A DNA stretch of 64,000 bases from Hanleya hanleyi (lineage: Eukaryota; Mollusca; Polyplacophora; Lepidopleurida; Hanleyidae), in NCBI GenBank assembly GCA_036873755.1, contig JAVTVY010017359.1, forward strand, positions 1 to 64,000. Direction: 5' to 3'. Positions 50,646 to 59,068 of the stretch are shown one piece after another. The notes below the pieces were generated by a model, which was given only the letters and a program-made list of their open reading frames with translations, was not told the DNA's origin and ran no database searches. A program made the position numbers and the translations under genes. How positions within the stretch are numbered: the first letter of the stretch is position 1; every line of letters begins with the position of its first letter.

Positions 50646-51250
50646 TGAAAGTGCCTGCATATAGTCATATTCATAAGAGAACATGTATGGGTCAGCCAAC
50701 AAGGGTGCACAATTAGTAGCCATTGGAATAGTTATATGCTTTTGATATCTTGTGTTGCAAAATTTCACATAAATATTTTTAATGAAAAATTCAACCAACT
50801 CTATAAACAAAGGAATATCTCACGAATTACATTCCTTGAATGTAGTACGCCCGCTTCAGTTTTATAGAGATATAGATCTAAATCTGATGTGCCGCTAGGG
50901 CTATCTGTAGTTTCTTTCAAACCCAGTGAAGGTGGGTATATATCCTTTACTGCGTCTTTTATATAGCTATTATCCAAGGCGAGAGGATCGTCAATATAGC
51001 GTTTGATGAATGAGGAGGAGCAGGCTTGAATTGATCGGTTTTTGAAACCGCATGCATATAATCATATTCAGAACACATATAGGTCAGCCGACAAGGGTGC
51101 ACAATTAGTACCCATTGGAATAGCTACATGTATATGCTGTTGATATATTGTTTTGCCAAATTTCACATAAATATTTTTAATGAGAAATTCAAGCAACTCT
51201 ATAAGCAAAGGAGTATCTCATGAATTATATCCCTTGTGTGTAGTAGAGCT
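50616..51250 (-). pseudogene. Two minus-strand RT fragments in a row
   Basis: Reading leftward, 51250-50830 holds a fingers-palm piece: a 'GTNCAPLLAD' box near 51075-51110, then a YIDD box near 50990, then an 'IYPPSL' box near 50935. A second fingers-only piece follows at 50810-50616 ('TNCAPLLADPYMFSYEYDYM'). Both belong to the RT family of the plus-strand copy and are broken by frameshifts. Confidence 0.6.
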
Positions 51251-51318
51251 AAAGAACGCTTTATGACTTCTGACATTATTATAACGGCGATCAGTCTTCT
51301 TGAACCCAGATACTAATA

Positions 51319-51609
51319 ATGCAATTAGATACCATCGGGATGAGCGGGGAGATAACAAAGGATAAAATTATTTTGGGATGGGGAAGAGAACAAAGAAGTC
51401 TCAATACACTTATGCTAATAACCAAAAACTATATATACCGTAACAAATTAACAAAATCGCCAATTAATATCGAATCACATCTACATGTTTTCTGCAACAA
51501 TTACTCAACAAAAAAATATACAAATAATATAGAATCATTAGGTCATAAATTTGCAAACAAATGGATTTTATTCCGAGACTTCTTTGACTCTAGAGAAGAC
51601 CAAGGCTAA
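51319..51609 (+). pseudogene. LINE ORF2 C-terminal end (L1/Tx1-like)
   Basis: The 96-codon frame has 'LNTLMLITKNYIYRNKLTKS' and 'FANKWILFRDFF'. This is the characteristic last segment of L1/Tx1-clade ORF2 and is similar in kind to the end of the LINE at 8.9-10.9 kb. The rest of the element is absent to the left, where RT fragments of another family lie. Its 3' UTR would run into about 51.75 kb, so the Polinton begins to the right of that. Confidence 0.65.
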
Positions 51610-52019
51610 TGTACTTGTATGTATATTATTCAGTTGCTACATGTTCCAGATGTGTAGTTTGTCGTATGTTCAAAGCTTGTGTCAATATATATGCGAACGT
51701 GTGTATGTGCAAATAATATAATGAATTTAAAGACACTTAGTCACTAAGTTATATTAGCTGCTTCTTAAGGGTCTTACCACTCCGCGGTTTCTGTATAAAG
51801 TAAAAAATATATATACATACGAGCGTCTTGCGCCTTAGATGCAGACGCTGAGGATTCTTAGTCTTTGCCACTTAAAAGTGAGCTTTCGCTAAATAAAAAC
51901 TCTTGCCAGTCTACAATCATAGATAATATATGAAAATTTGAACCTTTTATTCACATTAGTATCTGTATACCTCACCAATCATGTTAGTAGTGAACATTGA
52001 GCAGTTAAAGCCAACTTTC
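51610..52019. other. Non-coding; contains the unresolved left Polinton boundary
   Basis: AT-rich sequence after the LINE end. The Polinton's left terminus must lie here or slightly to the right, but no inverted copy is visible at the right side of the window, so the boundary cannot be fixed. Confidence 0.4.
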
Positions 52020-52034
52020 ACCCGGATGTAACTA

Positions 52035-52109
52035 TGACGTCACAACTGGATGGTTTGTAACGAGTCTTTTGATTGGTTCAATTGTAAGTGTGAGGTTGAA
52101 TTTGATTGG
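52035..52109 (+). promoter_or_regulatory. CRE and two inverted CCAAT boxes upstream of PolB
   Basis: A full-consensus CRE, TGACGTCA, lies at 52035-52042. ATTGG (inverted CCAAT) lies at 52072-52076 and 52105-52109, each within 'GATTGGTT'. They sit in front of the YY1-like minisatellite and the TATA box, about 490-560 bp upstream of the PolB start. They would bind CREB/ATF and NF-Y type host factors if functional; that is inference. Confidence 0.6.
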
Positions 52110-52135
52110 TTGAGGTGTCGTCCCTGTTGTAAAGC

Positions 52136-52362
52136 AAGATGGTGGGTGTCGGCCCTGTTGTAAAGCAAGATGGCGGCGTGATAGCAAGATGGCGGTGTGG
52201 TTCGGAGATGTTCGTGTGTGTTCGGGCCTGTTCGGGCCTGTTCGCGAAGGGTGGAAAGCAAGATGTCGGTTGTCGGTCCTGTTGTAAAGCAAGATGGCGG
52301 TTGTCGGCCCTGTTGTAAAGCAAAATGGTGGCTGTGGGCCCTGTTGTAAAGCAAGATGTCGG
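52136..52362 (+). repeat. 31-bp minisatellite of YY1-like sites before PolB
   Basis: AAGATGGCGG or a one- to two-base variant occurs seven times, starting at 52136, 52167, 52186, 52260, 52291, 52322 and 52353. Successive spacings are 31, 19, 74, 31, 31 and 31 bp. The unit also contains 'cggccctgttgtaaagc'. Three copies match the YY1 consensus core AAGATGGCGG exactly. The array lies between the CCAAT boxes and the TATA box, so it is placed like an upstream enhancer. It could also be part of the left terminal repeat. Confidence 0.8.
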
Positions 52363-52400
52363 AGTTGGTTCGTGAATGTTCGTGAATGGGGTGAAAAACA

Positions 52401-52408
52401 TATAAAAG
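52401..52408 (+). promoter_or_regulatory. TATA box of PolB
   Basis: TATAAAAG lies 198 bp upstream of the PolB ATG. Transcription would start near 52430, leaving a roughly 170-base leader. The leader contains a (TGCC)n run at about 52480-52501 and two copies of a 21-bp 'cctgcctgaccagttccag' repeat near 52519-52560. Confidence 0.7.
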
Positions 52409-52598
52409 TAGGTGATTTTTAGTGAATGGGTTATAATCATTGGACTACTTTGGGAAGTTTTTTCACCACTGACCTGATTTGCCTGCCTGCCTGCCTGCCT
52501 GTCCAGCCATCCTGCCTGACCAGTTCCAGCTCCTGCCTGACCAGTTCCAGCTCCTGCCTGACCTCTAACCAGCCACCCTGCCCCGTGTGTTTGGAAGC

Positions 52599-55500
52599 AT
52601 GGAAGATTTTCCCTTTGACCCAGCAGTTCCTCCTGTAGAAGTTTTGCCTGAAGACGAGCGTGTGAGGCAGCTTTATCAACGACACTGGGCTACCATACGC
52701 CATTGTTTTCACCGTGACCGTCGTCTATTGGATTTGTATAACTTTCGACTGGAAGACTTCACCTATTTGTCTACCTACGCTGAGAGCATATTTAGAGACC
52801 AGGTGACAGCGTTCAAGTTGAATATGACATTTGGGTATATTTTACGGCACAAGGAGACGGAGCAGCTGCGGTATTATTATCCCAGTAATAATACGTATGT
52901 GTTTGACCAGCCCTTCACGGTGACGGAAGAGATTTCCCTGCAGCCACTCCTTGAACAATTGACTACGTTGGATCCATTGGAATGGGCCCGGTTGCAACGC
53001 CCCAATACCCAATGGCTTGTGGAAAGGGTGACCAACGTCACATTTTTCGTCACGAAAATGAGAGATCATCCTATCGGTGCTCCTGTACTACTCCCTCCTT
53101 GGCTGCTTCGTCGACGCGGACTGTATGCATTAACGCGAGGGGCAAAGGGGGCCTACAAAGATCGGAAATGTTTGTTTCGGTGTTTGGCCGTACATGTGGA
53201 CGAGTGTGACCCCCAGGCTTGTGACAGAGTGGCCAATCACTATTGGCAACAGTACTTAGAGCAGCAAGACATGGATGAGCGTCACTTCCGTGGCGTTCCT
53301 TTCAAGAATTTGGATGACGTGGAAACCTTATTTAACATCAATATCTTTGTATACCGATTACAACGGGAGGACGATATATTGGTGGCTGAATTGGTGCGTC
53401 GTTCCACAGAACGGTACGCTTCTACCATGAAAGTGAATGTGTTCGACTACAATGGCGTGAGTCATTTTTCGTTGATACACAATATGAGCCAGTATTGTGA
53501 GTCTTACAGTTGCGCCCAATGCCATCGGGTGTTTCACCGTACCTCCAACTTACATCGACACGAGAAGATTTGTACGAACGCTGTGAAGCGAGTCTATCCT
53601 GGTGGTGTGTATCATAATACGCCTACTATTTTCGAGGAACTGGCCGATGAGGGTCTCATCATACCGGAGGCGGACCGTTATTTTCCCTACCGGGCGTGTT
53701 ATGATTTTGAGGCCTTGTTGGAGCCCATGGACTTGTTTTCATCCAAAACACAGTGGACGCAGCGCCATATTCCCCTCAGTGTGAGCATTTCCAGCAACGT
53801 ACCTGGCTATGACGCTGCACCGGTCTGTTTCGTGTCTACCGGGGATGCCCATGAGTTAATCTCCCGCATGATGGGGTATTTAGAGGAAGTCAGCGCGGCC
53901 AGTACGGAATTGTTGGTGTGCAAGTTCCAGGACATACTGGACCAACTGGACGATCGGATTCCTATACCGGGTGTAGCGTTTAGTGATGATGAAGAGTCGG
54001 AGTCGGAGTCGGAGTCGCAGTCGGAGCCCATGCAGTCGCAGGATGTGCGTTTACCCAAACCGTATGCGGAGAAATTGAAAGCGCGCTTTTTACAATACCT
54101 AGGCCAGTTACCGGTGCTGGGGTTCAACTCGGGGCGCTATGATTTGAACCTGGTTAAGGAATTTCTCTACCCTTACTTGGCCCAGGCGAATACCATCCAG
54201 TCGGTCATCAAGAAGATCAATAATCATATGGCCCTGATTACCACATCACTCCGTTTCCTGGATGTACGCAACTACCTAGCGCCTAATTATAGTTATGATC
54301 AGTGGGTGAAGGCGTATGACTGTGCACAAACGAAAGGTCGGTTCCCTTACACGTATATATCGACGCTCGACCGTTTGGCGGAAACACAGTTGCCACCGCG
54401 GGAGGCCTTCTTTAACGATTTGAAGCAAGTGGAATGTCCGGAAGACGCGTACCGTGAACTAGAGCAGGTATGGAACGACCAACACATGGAGACGATGCGA
54501 GATTTCCTCATATGGTATAATAACCTGGATGTGGTTCCTTTCCTGGAAGCGGCTGAGAAAATGGTTCAACTGTTTCGTCGTGAAATGCATGTGGACATCT
54601 TCAAGGAGTGTTTAAGTTTACCGGGTGTGGCGCTTCGCCATCTTTTTCAAGCGTGTCCGACGTACTTTTCGTTGATACAGCAGAAAGATGCGGACATGCA
54701 TGAGTGTTTAAAGGCGAACATTGTGGGTGGTCCCAGTCTTATATTCCACCGTTATCACGAGAAGGACGTGACTACTCTGCCGGGTGGAAAATCTTGTGCT
54801 AAGATTATTGGTTTCGATGCCAATGCGTTGTACTTGTGGTCACTGGCTCAACCAATGCCCAGTGGACATTATACACGTTGGTTTAGCGAAGGGGGGCATT
54901 TTACGCCCCAACGCGCTTCTTCCAAACATCTCGCCGACCAGTGGATAGATTGGGAAGCCTATCGACGGGGAATTACTATACGACACCAGACCAACGCCAC
55001 AGAGAAGCGCATAGGCGATCGTCGCCTCCCCGTCGATGGGTTTGCCCTGGTGGGTAACACACCCACTGTATTCCAATTTTACGGTTGCTATTGGCACGGT
55101 CACGGATGCCATTTTAGTGCTGGGTGTTTCAACGACCGACGTGGGAAAACAGGTGAGGAATTACGGAAAGAAGTGGTGGAGAACGCGGATTATGTGAAAG
55201 AGAGAGGTTACCATCTCATTGAGATGTGGGAGTGTCAATTTCACACCATGTGTGAGGCCCTACCTCATTTACGGCGTTTCTTAAAAGAGCGCGAGTATCC
55301 GTTGAGTCGTCGTCGACTGCTGAGTCTACCCCAGATGTTCGACGCCATTCGTTCGGGGGACCTGTACGGCTTTGTCGAATGTGATTTGCATGTTCCCGAC
55401 ACTCTCAAACCTGTCTTCGCCCAGTGCCCGCCCATCTTTAAGAACACGCTGGTGGGTCGAGATGATATTGGGACCACCATGGGGGCCTACGCAGATCGAC

Positions 55501-56486
55501 ACGAGTGTTTACCGCATCCGCGTCGCATGTTAATTGGTAGTATGTGGGGAGAGAAGATGTTGTTGGGCACTCCGCTGCTGCAGTGGTATATGCGGCACGG
55601 TCTGGAGATTACGAAAATACACCAAGTCATACAGTACGTACCTCACGCCTGTTTTGCGGCGAATGCCGACATTGTGACGTCTGCCCGTCGTCAAGGCGAC
55701 CAAGACCCCAGTAAGGCCATCATCGGTGAAAGTTGGAAGCTCACGGGCAACGGCTATTATGGCAAAACGGTAACCAACCAGGATAAGCACGTGAACGTGA
55801 ACATTTGTACGACGACTCAAGCCCGCAAAAAGGTCAATTCTCCTCTCTTTCGGTCGGTGGAGGTCATCGATGACGACACGTATGAAATCACTTTAGCCAA
55901 GAAGACTATCCGTTACAACTTACCCCTGCAGATTGGATGTATGGTATACCAGGTGGCCAAGCTGCGCATGCTGCAGTTTCTATATGACTTTATGGGTGTC
56001 TATTTTAATGCATCAGACTGGCAACTCATGGAGATGGACACGGACTCGGCCTACATGGCCGTCTCTAATGCGGATTGGGAGTCCCTGGTGAAACCCGAGT
56101 TACGGGCCCAGTATGAGATGGAACGGGACCAGTGGTTACCGCAACGTGACCATTACCAGTATGATAAGCGGACGCCCGGGCTCTTCAAGCTGGAGTGGAG
56201 TGGGGATGCTATGATTGCGCTCTCCTCCAAGACGTATTACTGTTACGGGAGAGACGAAAATAAGTTTAGCTGCAAAGGAGTGAACCGGCGCGATCCCAAC
56301 ATCGACAAAGCTCTTTACCTGGACGTGTTGCAAAGCCAGGCCAGTGCGAGTGGCACGAATCGAGGATTTCGCGTGGTGGACCATGAGATGCGCACCTATA
56401 TCCAGCAACGAGACGCCTTTACTTTCTTTTACCCCAAACGAAAAGTATTGGCCGACGGTGTCAGCACTACCTACTTGGACTTGTAA
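52599..56486 (+). CDS. polB: Protein-primed family B DNA polymerase (Polinton PolB)
   Basis: It replicates the element's linear DNA, presumably with a protein primer as in relatives. The frame is open from 52587, but that codon is GTG; the first ATG is at 52599, giving 1295 residues. N-terminal part: 'CLFRCLAVH' (about 191-199) with a later 'SHFSLIH' (about 288-294), an OTU-protease-like arrangement, then a C2HC zinc finger (about 305-325). Exonuclease motifs: 'YDFEAL' (about 368-373), 'GFNSGRYDLNL' (about 508-518), 'YNNLD' (about 640-644). Polymerase motifs: A 'FDANALYLW' (about 739-747), B 'GNGYYGK' (about 1050-1056), C 'MDTDSAY' (about 1146-1152), then 'CKGVN'. An insert after motif A has 'VFQFYGCYWHGHGCHF', resembling Vsr-type endonucleases. 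An acidic SE repeat lies near 467-476. All catalytic carboxylates are present and the gene is intact. Confidence 0.95.
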   Translation: MEDFPFDPAVPPVEVLPEDERVRQLYQRHWATIRHCFHRDRRLLDLYNFRLEDFTYLSTYAESIFRDQVTAFKLNMTFGYILRHKETEQLRYYYPSNNTYVFDQPFTVTEEISLQPLLEQLTTLDPLEWARLQRPNTQWLVERVTNVTFFVTKMRDHPIGAPVLLPPWLLRRRGLYALTRGAKGAYKDRKCLFRCLAVHVDECDPQACDRVANHYWQQYLEQQDMDERHFRGVPFKNLDDVETLFNINIFVYRLQREDDILVAELVRRSTERYASTMKVNVFDYNGVSHFSLIHNMSQYCESYSCAQCHRVFHRTSNLHRHEKICTNAVKRVYPGGVYHNTPTIFEELADEGLIIPEADRYFPYRACYDFEALLEPMDLFSSKTQWTQRHIPLSVSISSNVPGYDAAPVCFVSTGDAHELISRMMGYLEEVSAASTELLVCKFQDILDQLDDRIPIPGVAFSDDEESESESESQSEPMQSQDVRLPKPYAEKLKARFLQYLGQLPVLGFNSGRYDLNLVKEFLYPYLAQANTIQSVIKKINNHMALITTSLRFLDVRNYLAPNYSYDQWVKAYDCAQTKGRFPYTYISTLDRLAETQLPPREAFFNDLKQVECPEDAYRELEQVWNDQHMETMRDFLIWYNNLDVVPFLEAAEKMVQLFRREMHVDIFKECLSLPGVALRHLFQACPTYFSLIQQKDADMHECLKANIVGGPSLIFHRYHEKDVTTLPGGKSCAKIIGFDANALYLWSLAQPMPSGHYTRWFSEGGHFTPQRASSKHLADQWIDWEAYRRGITIRHQTNATEKRIGDRRLPVDGFALVGNTPTVFQFYGCYWHGHGCHFSAGCFNDRRGKTGEELRKEVVENADYVKERGYHLIEMWECQFHTMCEALPHLRRFLKEREYPLSRRRLLSLPQMFDAIRSGDLYGFVECDLHVPDTLKPVFAQCPPIFKNTLVGRDDIGTTMGAYADRHECLPHPRRMLIGSMWGEKMLLGTPLLQWYMRHGLEITKIHQVIQYVPHACFAANADIVTSARRQGDQDPSKAIIGESWKLTGNGYYGKTVTNQDKHVNVNICTTTQARKKVNSPLFRSVEVIDDDTYEITLAKKTIRYNLPLQIGCMVYQVAKLRMLQFLYDFMGVYFNASDWQLMEMDTDSAYMAVSNADWESLVKPELRAQYEMERDQWLPQRDHYQYDKRTPGLFKLEWSGDAMIALSSKTYYCYGRDENKFSCKGVNRRDPNIDKALYLDVLQSQASASGTNRGFRVVDHEMRTYIQQRDAFTFFYPKRKVLADGVSTTYLDL

Positions 56487-56536
56487 AAAAAATGTGGAAC
56501 ATTAACTGTGGAGTCACGAGTTATAAAACTGTAAAA

Positions 56537-56621
56537 GTCAGGATGGCCGAGTGGTCTAAGGCGCCAGTCCTAAGTGCTGGTGGGCGCAATCCCGTCGTAG
56601 GTTCAAATCCTACTCCTGGCA
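56537..56621 (+). tRNA. tRNA-Leu (anticodon UAA)
   Basis: An 85-nt cloverleaf folds cleanly. The acceptor GTCAGGA pairs with TCCTGGC with one G-U, and the discriminator base is A. The D-arm is GCC/GGC with G18G19. The anticodon stem is CCAGT/GCTGG with anticodon TAA at 56571-56573. The long type-II variable arm has a GGG/CCC stem, and the T-arm is GTAGG/CCTAC with loop TTCAAAT. The long variable arm and the GCCGAGTGG D-region are those of eukaryotic tRNA-Leu. Internal A box TGGCCGAGTGG and B box GGTTCAAATCC are present, and a T9 terminator follows at 56626-56634. No 3' CCA is encoded and there is no intron. It is odd in having C, not U, at position 33. It lies in the 3' UTR of PolB, on the same strand. 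Confidence 0.9.
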
Positions 56622-56625
56622 GAAC

Positions 56626-56634
56626 TTTTTTTTT
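56626..56634 (+). terminator. Pol III terminator of the tRNA gene
   Basis: A run of nine T residues starting four bases after the tRNA 3' end, the expected position and form for RNA polymerase III termination. Confidence 0.8.
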
Positions 56635-56715
56635 GTACCTTAATCACTACTACTACTATTCTATGTGTGCATACCACCTGTATTCTATTTGTATATATCC
56701 TTCTTGTTTGACTTA

Positions 56716-56767
56716 AATAAAGAGAGAGAGTCAAAAATCAATTTTTGTGTTTTTTCAACCCTTTATT
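56716..56767. terminator. Convergent polyadenylation signals
   Basis: AATAAA on the plus strand at 56716-56721 would serve PolB. AATAAA on the minus strand (TTTATT at 56762-56767) would serve the protease/capsid transcripts. They end the two convergent transcription units within 50 bp of each other. Confidence 0.75.
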
Positions 56768-56842
56768 CAACAATGTACGTCAGAACAACAACGTCATAAC
56801 ACTATAATGTGATAATAATATGGGGTCTGCACATGTTTTAAG

Positions 56843-57316
56843 TTAACCCCAGAGAAATGGCGCATGCACATTAAAACGAGAGGCCGTCCAGTCATAGACC
56901 AGCACATCACGGTCTTCGGCTTGACAATAATCATCAAACATATGTACAATGGTGGGCAGTGAATGTCCTCTACTCCGGTGATTGAGATAAAACACACAGT
57001 ACTGTCCGCACACACTACTCAAGGGGCCTTGTAATCTTTGCGTATTCCAACGCCACTCTGTCGTTGAGACGTCCATGAATTTCACTAAATCGGCATGGAG
57101 GGGTGCAAGTCCGTAGGAATCAAAGTATTCGCCTTGGCCTTGGGTGTCCACGTACACCGCTATCCAATGTTCACCGGGTCGACTCTTCGGGTCTGTATTC
57201 AGAATGTAGGCTGCCGGGGTGGTGGAGTGGGTGGGAAACACATTGCGTGGAAATACACCTCGAAAGGGGATCTTGGCATCTCGCTGGAGTATATCCCTCA
57301 GCTGTTCTGTATCCAT
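56843..57316 (-). CDS. Adenain-like cysteine protease (virion maturation)
   Basis: This 157-residue protein has the adenovirus-protease/Ulp1 triad in order: His in 'GEHWIAVYVD' (about residue 50), Asp in 'YFDSYGL' (about 66), the oxyanion Gln in 'RLQGPLSS' (about 96), and the nucleophile in 'CGQYCVFYL' (Cys about 107). Its length is close to adenain and other Polinton proteases. It is expected to cleave capsid or core precursors during assembly. The gene starts three bases after the major capsid protein stop and is the last of the leftward gene block, just before the shared polyadenylation region. It is intact. Confidence 0.92.
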   Translation of the reverse strand: MDTEQLRDILQRDAKIPFRGVFPRNVFPTHSTTPAAYILNTDPKSRPGEHWIAVYVDTQGQGEYFDSYGLAPLHADLVKFMDVSTTEWRWNTQRLQGPLSSVCGQYCVFYLNHRSRGHSLPTIVHMFDDYCQAEDRDVLVYDWTASRFNVHAPFLWG

Positions 57317-57319
57317 GTT

Positions 57320-58630
57320 TTAGCTGGAGAAGTCACACAGCACGTTTCTTTGCGCATCCACGCTGATGACGTTGTCAAACTCGGCGTAGCAAATCACGTT
57401 GATGGTGCTGGGTAGAGGTACGGAGAAACGCAGTTCCAACCGTAGGTTTCCTTTCTTCAGTAAAGCCAGTTGATGATCGTGTTCCAAGGTAGGGGTGAGG
57501 TCAAAGGCGAACAATGTGTACCCACGGCTAAAGTATTTTCGACTGATGGTATTGCCTTCGTCCTGGTTGTTTTGTCCTGTGGCTATAAACAGGTTCAGGT
57601 AGGTCCGCACATAGTTTCCGTTAGTAAAGTCCGGTTGTAAGGGTCGGGCTGGAATTTGATGGCCGGCCACGTGCAGTGCCACAAAGTTGATGTTGAAATG
57701 CTCAAATTTGAACGGATTCTCAGCCCAATTTCCATTGAATGTGGTGTTGGTGACACACGCCAGGGTAAGACGTTTAGGCAGATCTCCTAGAAATAAATTC
57801 TCTCTGTTGGCCATCATCGTACCTGCGGGTACCGAGAACACCTTGGTCTGTACGCGTCGGATGGGATACAGGGCTGGTTTTTTCGCTAAGGCTTGCATGT
57901 GACTCAGCAACACCCCCTGTTGCAAATCTACCGTACGGACAAACAGGACTGCATCTTCAATGGTGATGTTGTAATCGATAGCGCCCGCCCCACCGGCCAT
58001 TAAGGCAAACATAGGTGAGGAACGGATCAACTTGATCTTGATGGTTACACCGTTCATCATGTAGCGGTCTTGCATGAACAGATCGGCGTGCAGTCGTCCC
58101 ATCATATCGATGGACTTGCTTTCGCTTGCTAATTTTTTGCGTCTGGCGTACCCAGTATTGCCAGGGAGTAGATGGTTGAAGTATCCGGGTGTATCCCTGT
58201 GGTACAGCTCAGCTTGTAAGTGTGATAGTTTGGCATCACTGCCGTACGACAACAGCGTCTCCAGGTAGGCTCGATACGGATATGTATTGGTGGACGTACT
58301 GATGAGTCTATCGTTCAGACTGATATCCACCTGTTGGAACATGGAGTGCAGCCAAAGATTCACCGGGGTTACATTTGCATCGCCCGCTAGGTCCGTCCCG
58401 TCCTTGTTCGTTATTTTAGCTTTGACGTACAAGTAGGTGTGGGCTAAATCCAGGTAGGCCGTATCTTTGTTTTCAATGGTAAATTCCACGGGACCCATCC
58501 CCGTCAGGCTAGCCAGGGGTCGATGTTCTACCCAACGTCCTTCAGCTACACTGGTTTGGGTGGGTGGAACAGTCCACAAATCCAATTCACTGTTGGTAGA
58601 CGGACATGACTCGGAGTGAATGAAGGCCAT
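57320..58630 (-). CDS. mcp: Major capsid protein, double jelly-roll
   Basis: This 436-residue protein has the signature order of Polinton/adintovirus hexon-like capsid proteins: an N-terminal 'PPTQTSVAEGRWVEHRPL' segment, 'GPVEFTIENKDTAYLDLAHT' leading into the first barrel, 'LWLHSMFQQVDISLND' and 'STNTYPYRAYLETLLSYG', then a second barrel with hydrophobic strands to the C-terminus. It would form the trimeric capsomer of an icosahedral shell. Its ATG (58628-58630) overlaps the stop codon of the upstream minor-protein frame by one base (TAATG), suggesting coupled or shared expression. No TATA box is seen in front of it. The frame is intact. Confidence 0.93.
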   Translation of the reverse strand: MAFIHSESCPSTNSELDLWTVPPTQTSVAEGRWVEHRPLASLTGMGPVEFTIENKDTAYLDLAHTYLYVKAKITNKDGTDLAGDANVTPVNLWLHSMFQQVDISLNDRLISTSTNTYPYRAYLETLLSYGSDAKLSHLQAELYHRDTPGYFNHLLPGNTGYARRKKLASESKSIDMMGRLHADLFMQDRYMMNGVTIKIKLIRSSPMFALMAGGAGAIDYNITIEDAVLFVRTVDLQQGVLLSHMQALAKKPALYPIRRVQTKVFSVPAGTMMANRENLFLGDLPKRLTLACVTNTTFNGNWAENPFKFEHFNINFVALHVAGHQIPARPLQPDFTNGNYVRTYLNLFIATGQNNQDEGNTISRKYFSRGYTLFAFDLTPTLEHDHQLALLKKGNLRLELRFSVPLPSTINVICYAEFDNVISVDAQRNVLCDFSS

Positions 58631-59066
58631 TATGCGAAAATGTCTCTCCTACTATTACGTCTCTTCTTCTTCTTCTTCTTCTGGGGTTTAGTCCTTCTCT
58701 GGGGTGTGCGTCGTGGGTGGGTTGGCCGTCGACTGACTCTTCGCGATGTCAGTCTTTGTCTTTTAAGGGCTTTGGCCAGCAACACACCCCAGCTTCTTTA
58801 GCCCGGCGTTTGAAGGCTTGTCGGGGTGCTGTGCCTTCCATCACATCCTCGGCCATGCGCAATCCACTTTGTACCGCTTGTTTCCCTACCGTTTTAACAC
58901 CCCGTGTCACCATGGGCAGGAACGTTTTGACGATACTCCCCAGTATGTTTCCCAATCCATGTCCACGTTGCATGCGGGCCCCACTAAACATGGGCATGCC
59001 TCCTCCCGTTTGTTTCTTGTAGTAGTCGGCATAGCTGGGTGTATGGCACTCGTAAGGTACGTACAT
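58630..59066 (-). pseudogene. pVI/pX-like minor capsid protein gene, frameshifted
   Basis: The frame from ATG at 59064-59066 encodes an N-terminus rich in Tyr and Gly, an amphipathic segment ('GNILGSIVKTFLPMVTRGVK') and a helix ('GKQAVQSGLRMAEDV'), as in the Polinton minor proteins compared with adenovirus pVI/pX. It stops early at 58749. A second frame, open from about 58781 down to a stop at 58630-58632, encodes the very basic, Lys/Arg-rich tail expected for this family. The two are separated by a 2-bp register change within the GT-rich stretch at 58781-58790. The tail frame's stop overlaps the capsid-protein ATG. Either the gene is broken by a short indel, the sequence has an error, or there is recoding. 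The penton-like gene ends two bases upstream of its ATG. Confidence 0.8.
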
Positions 59067-59068
59067 TA

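Noticed and set aside
52587..52598. GTG codon as start of PolB
   Set aside because: A eukaryotic gene would use the ATG at 52599, four codons later.
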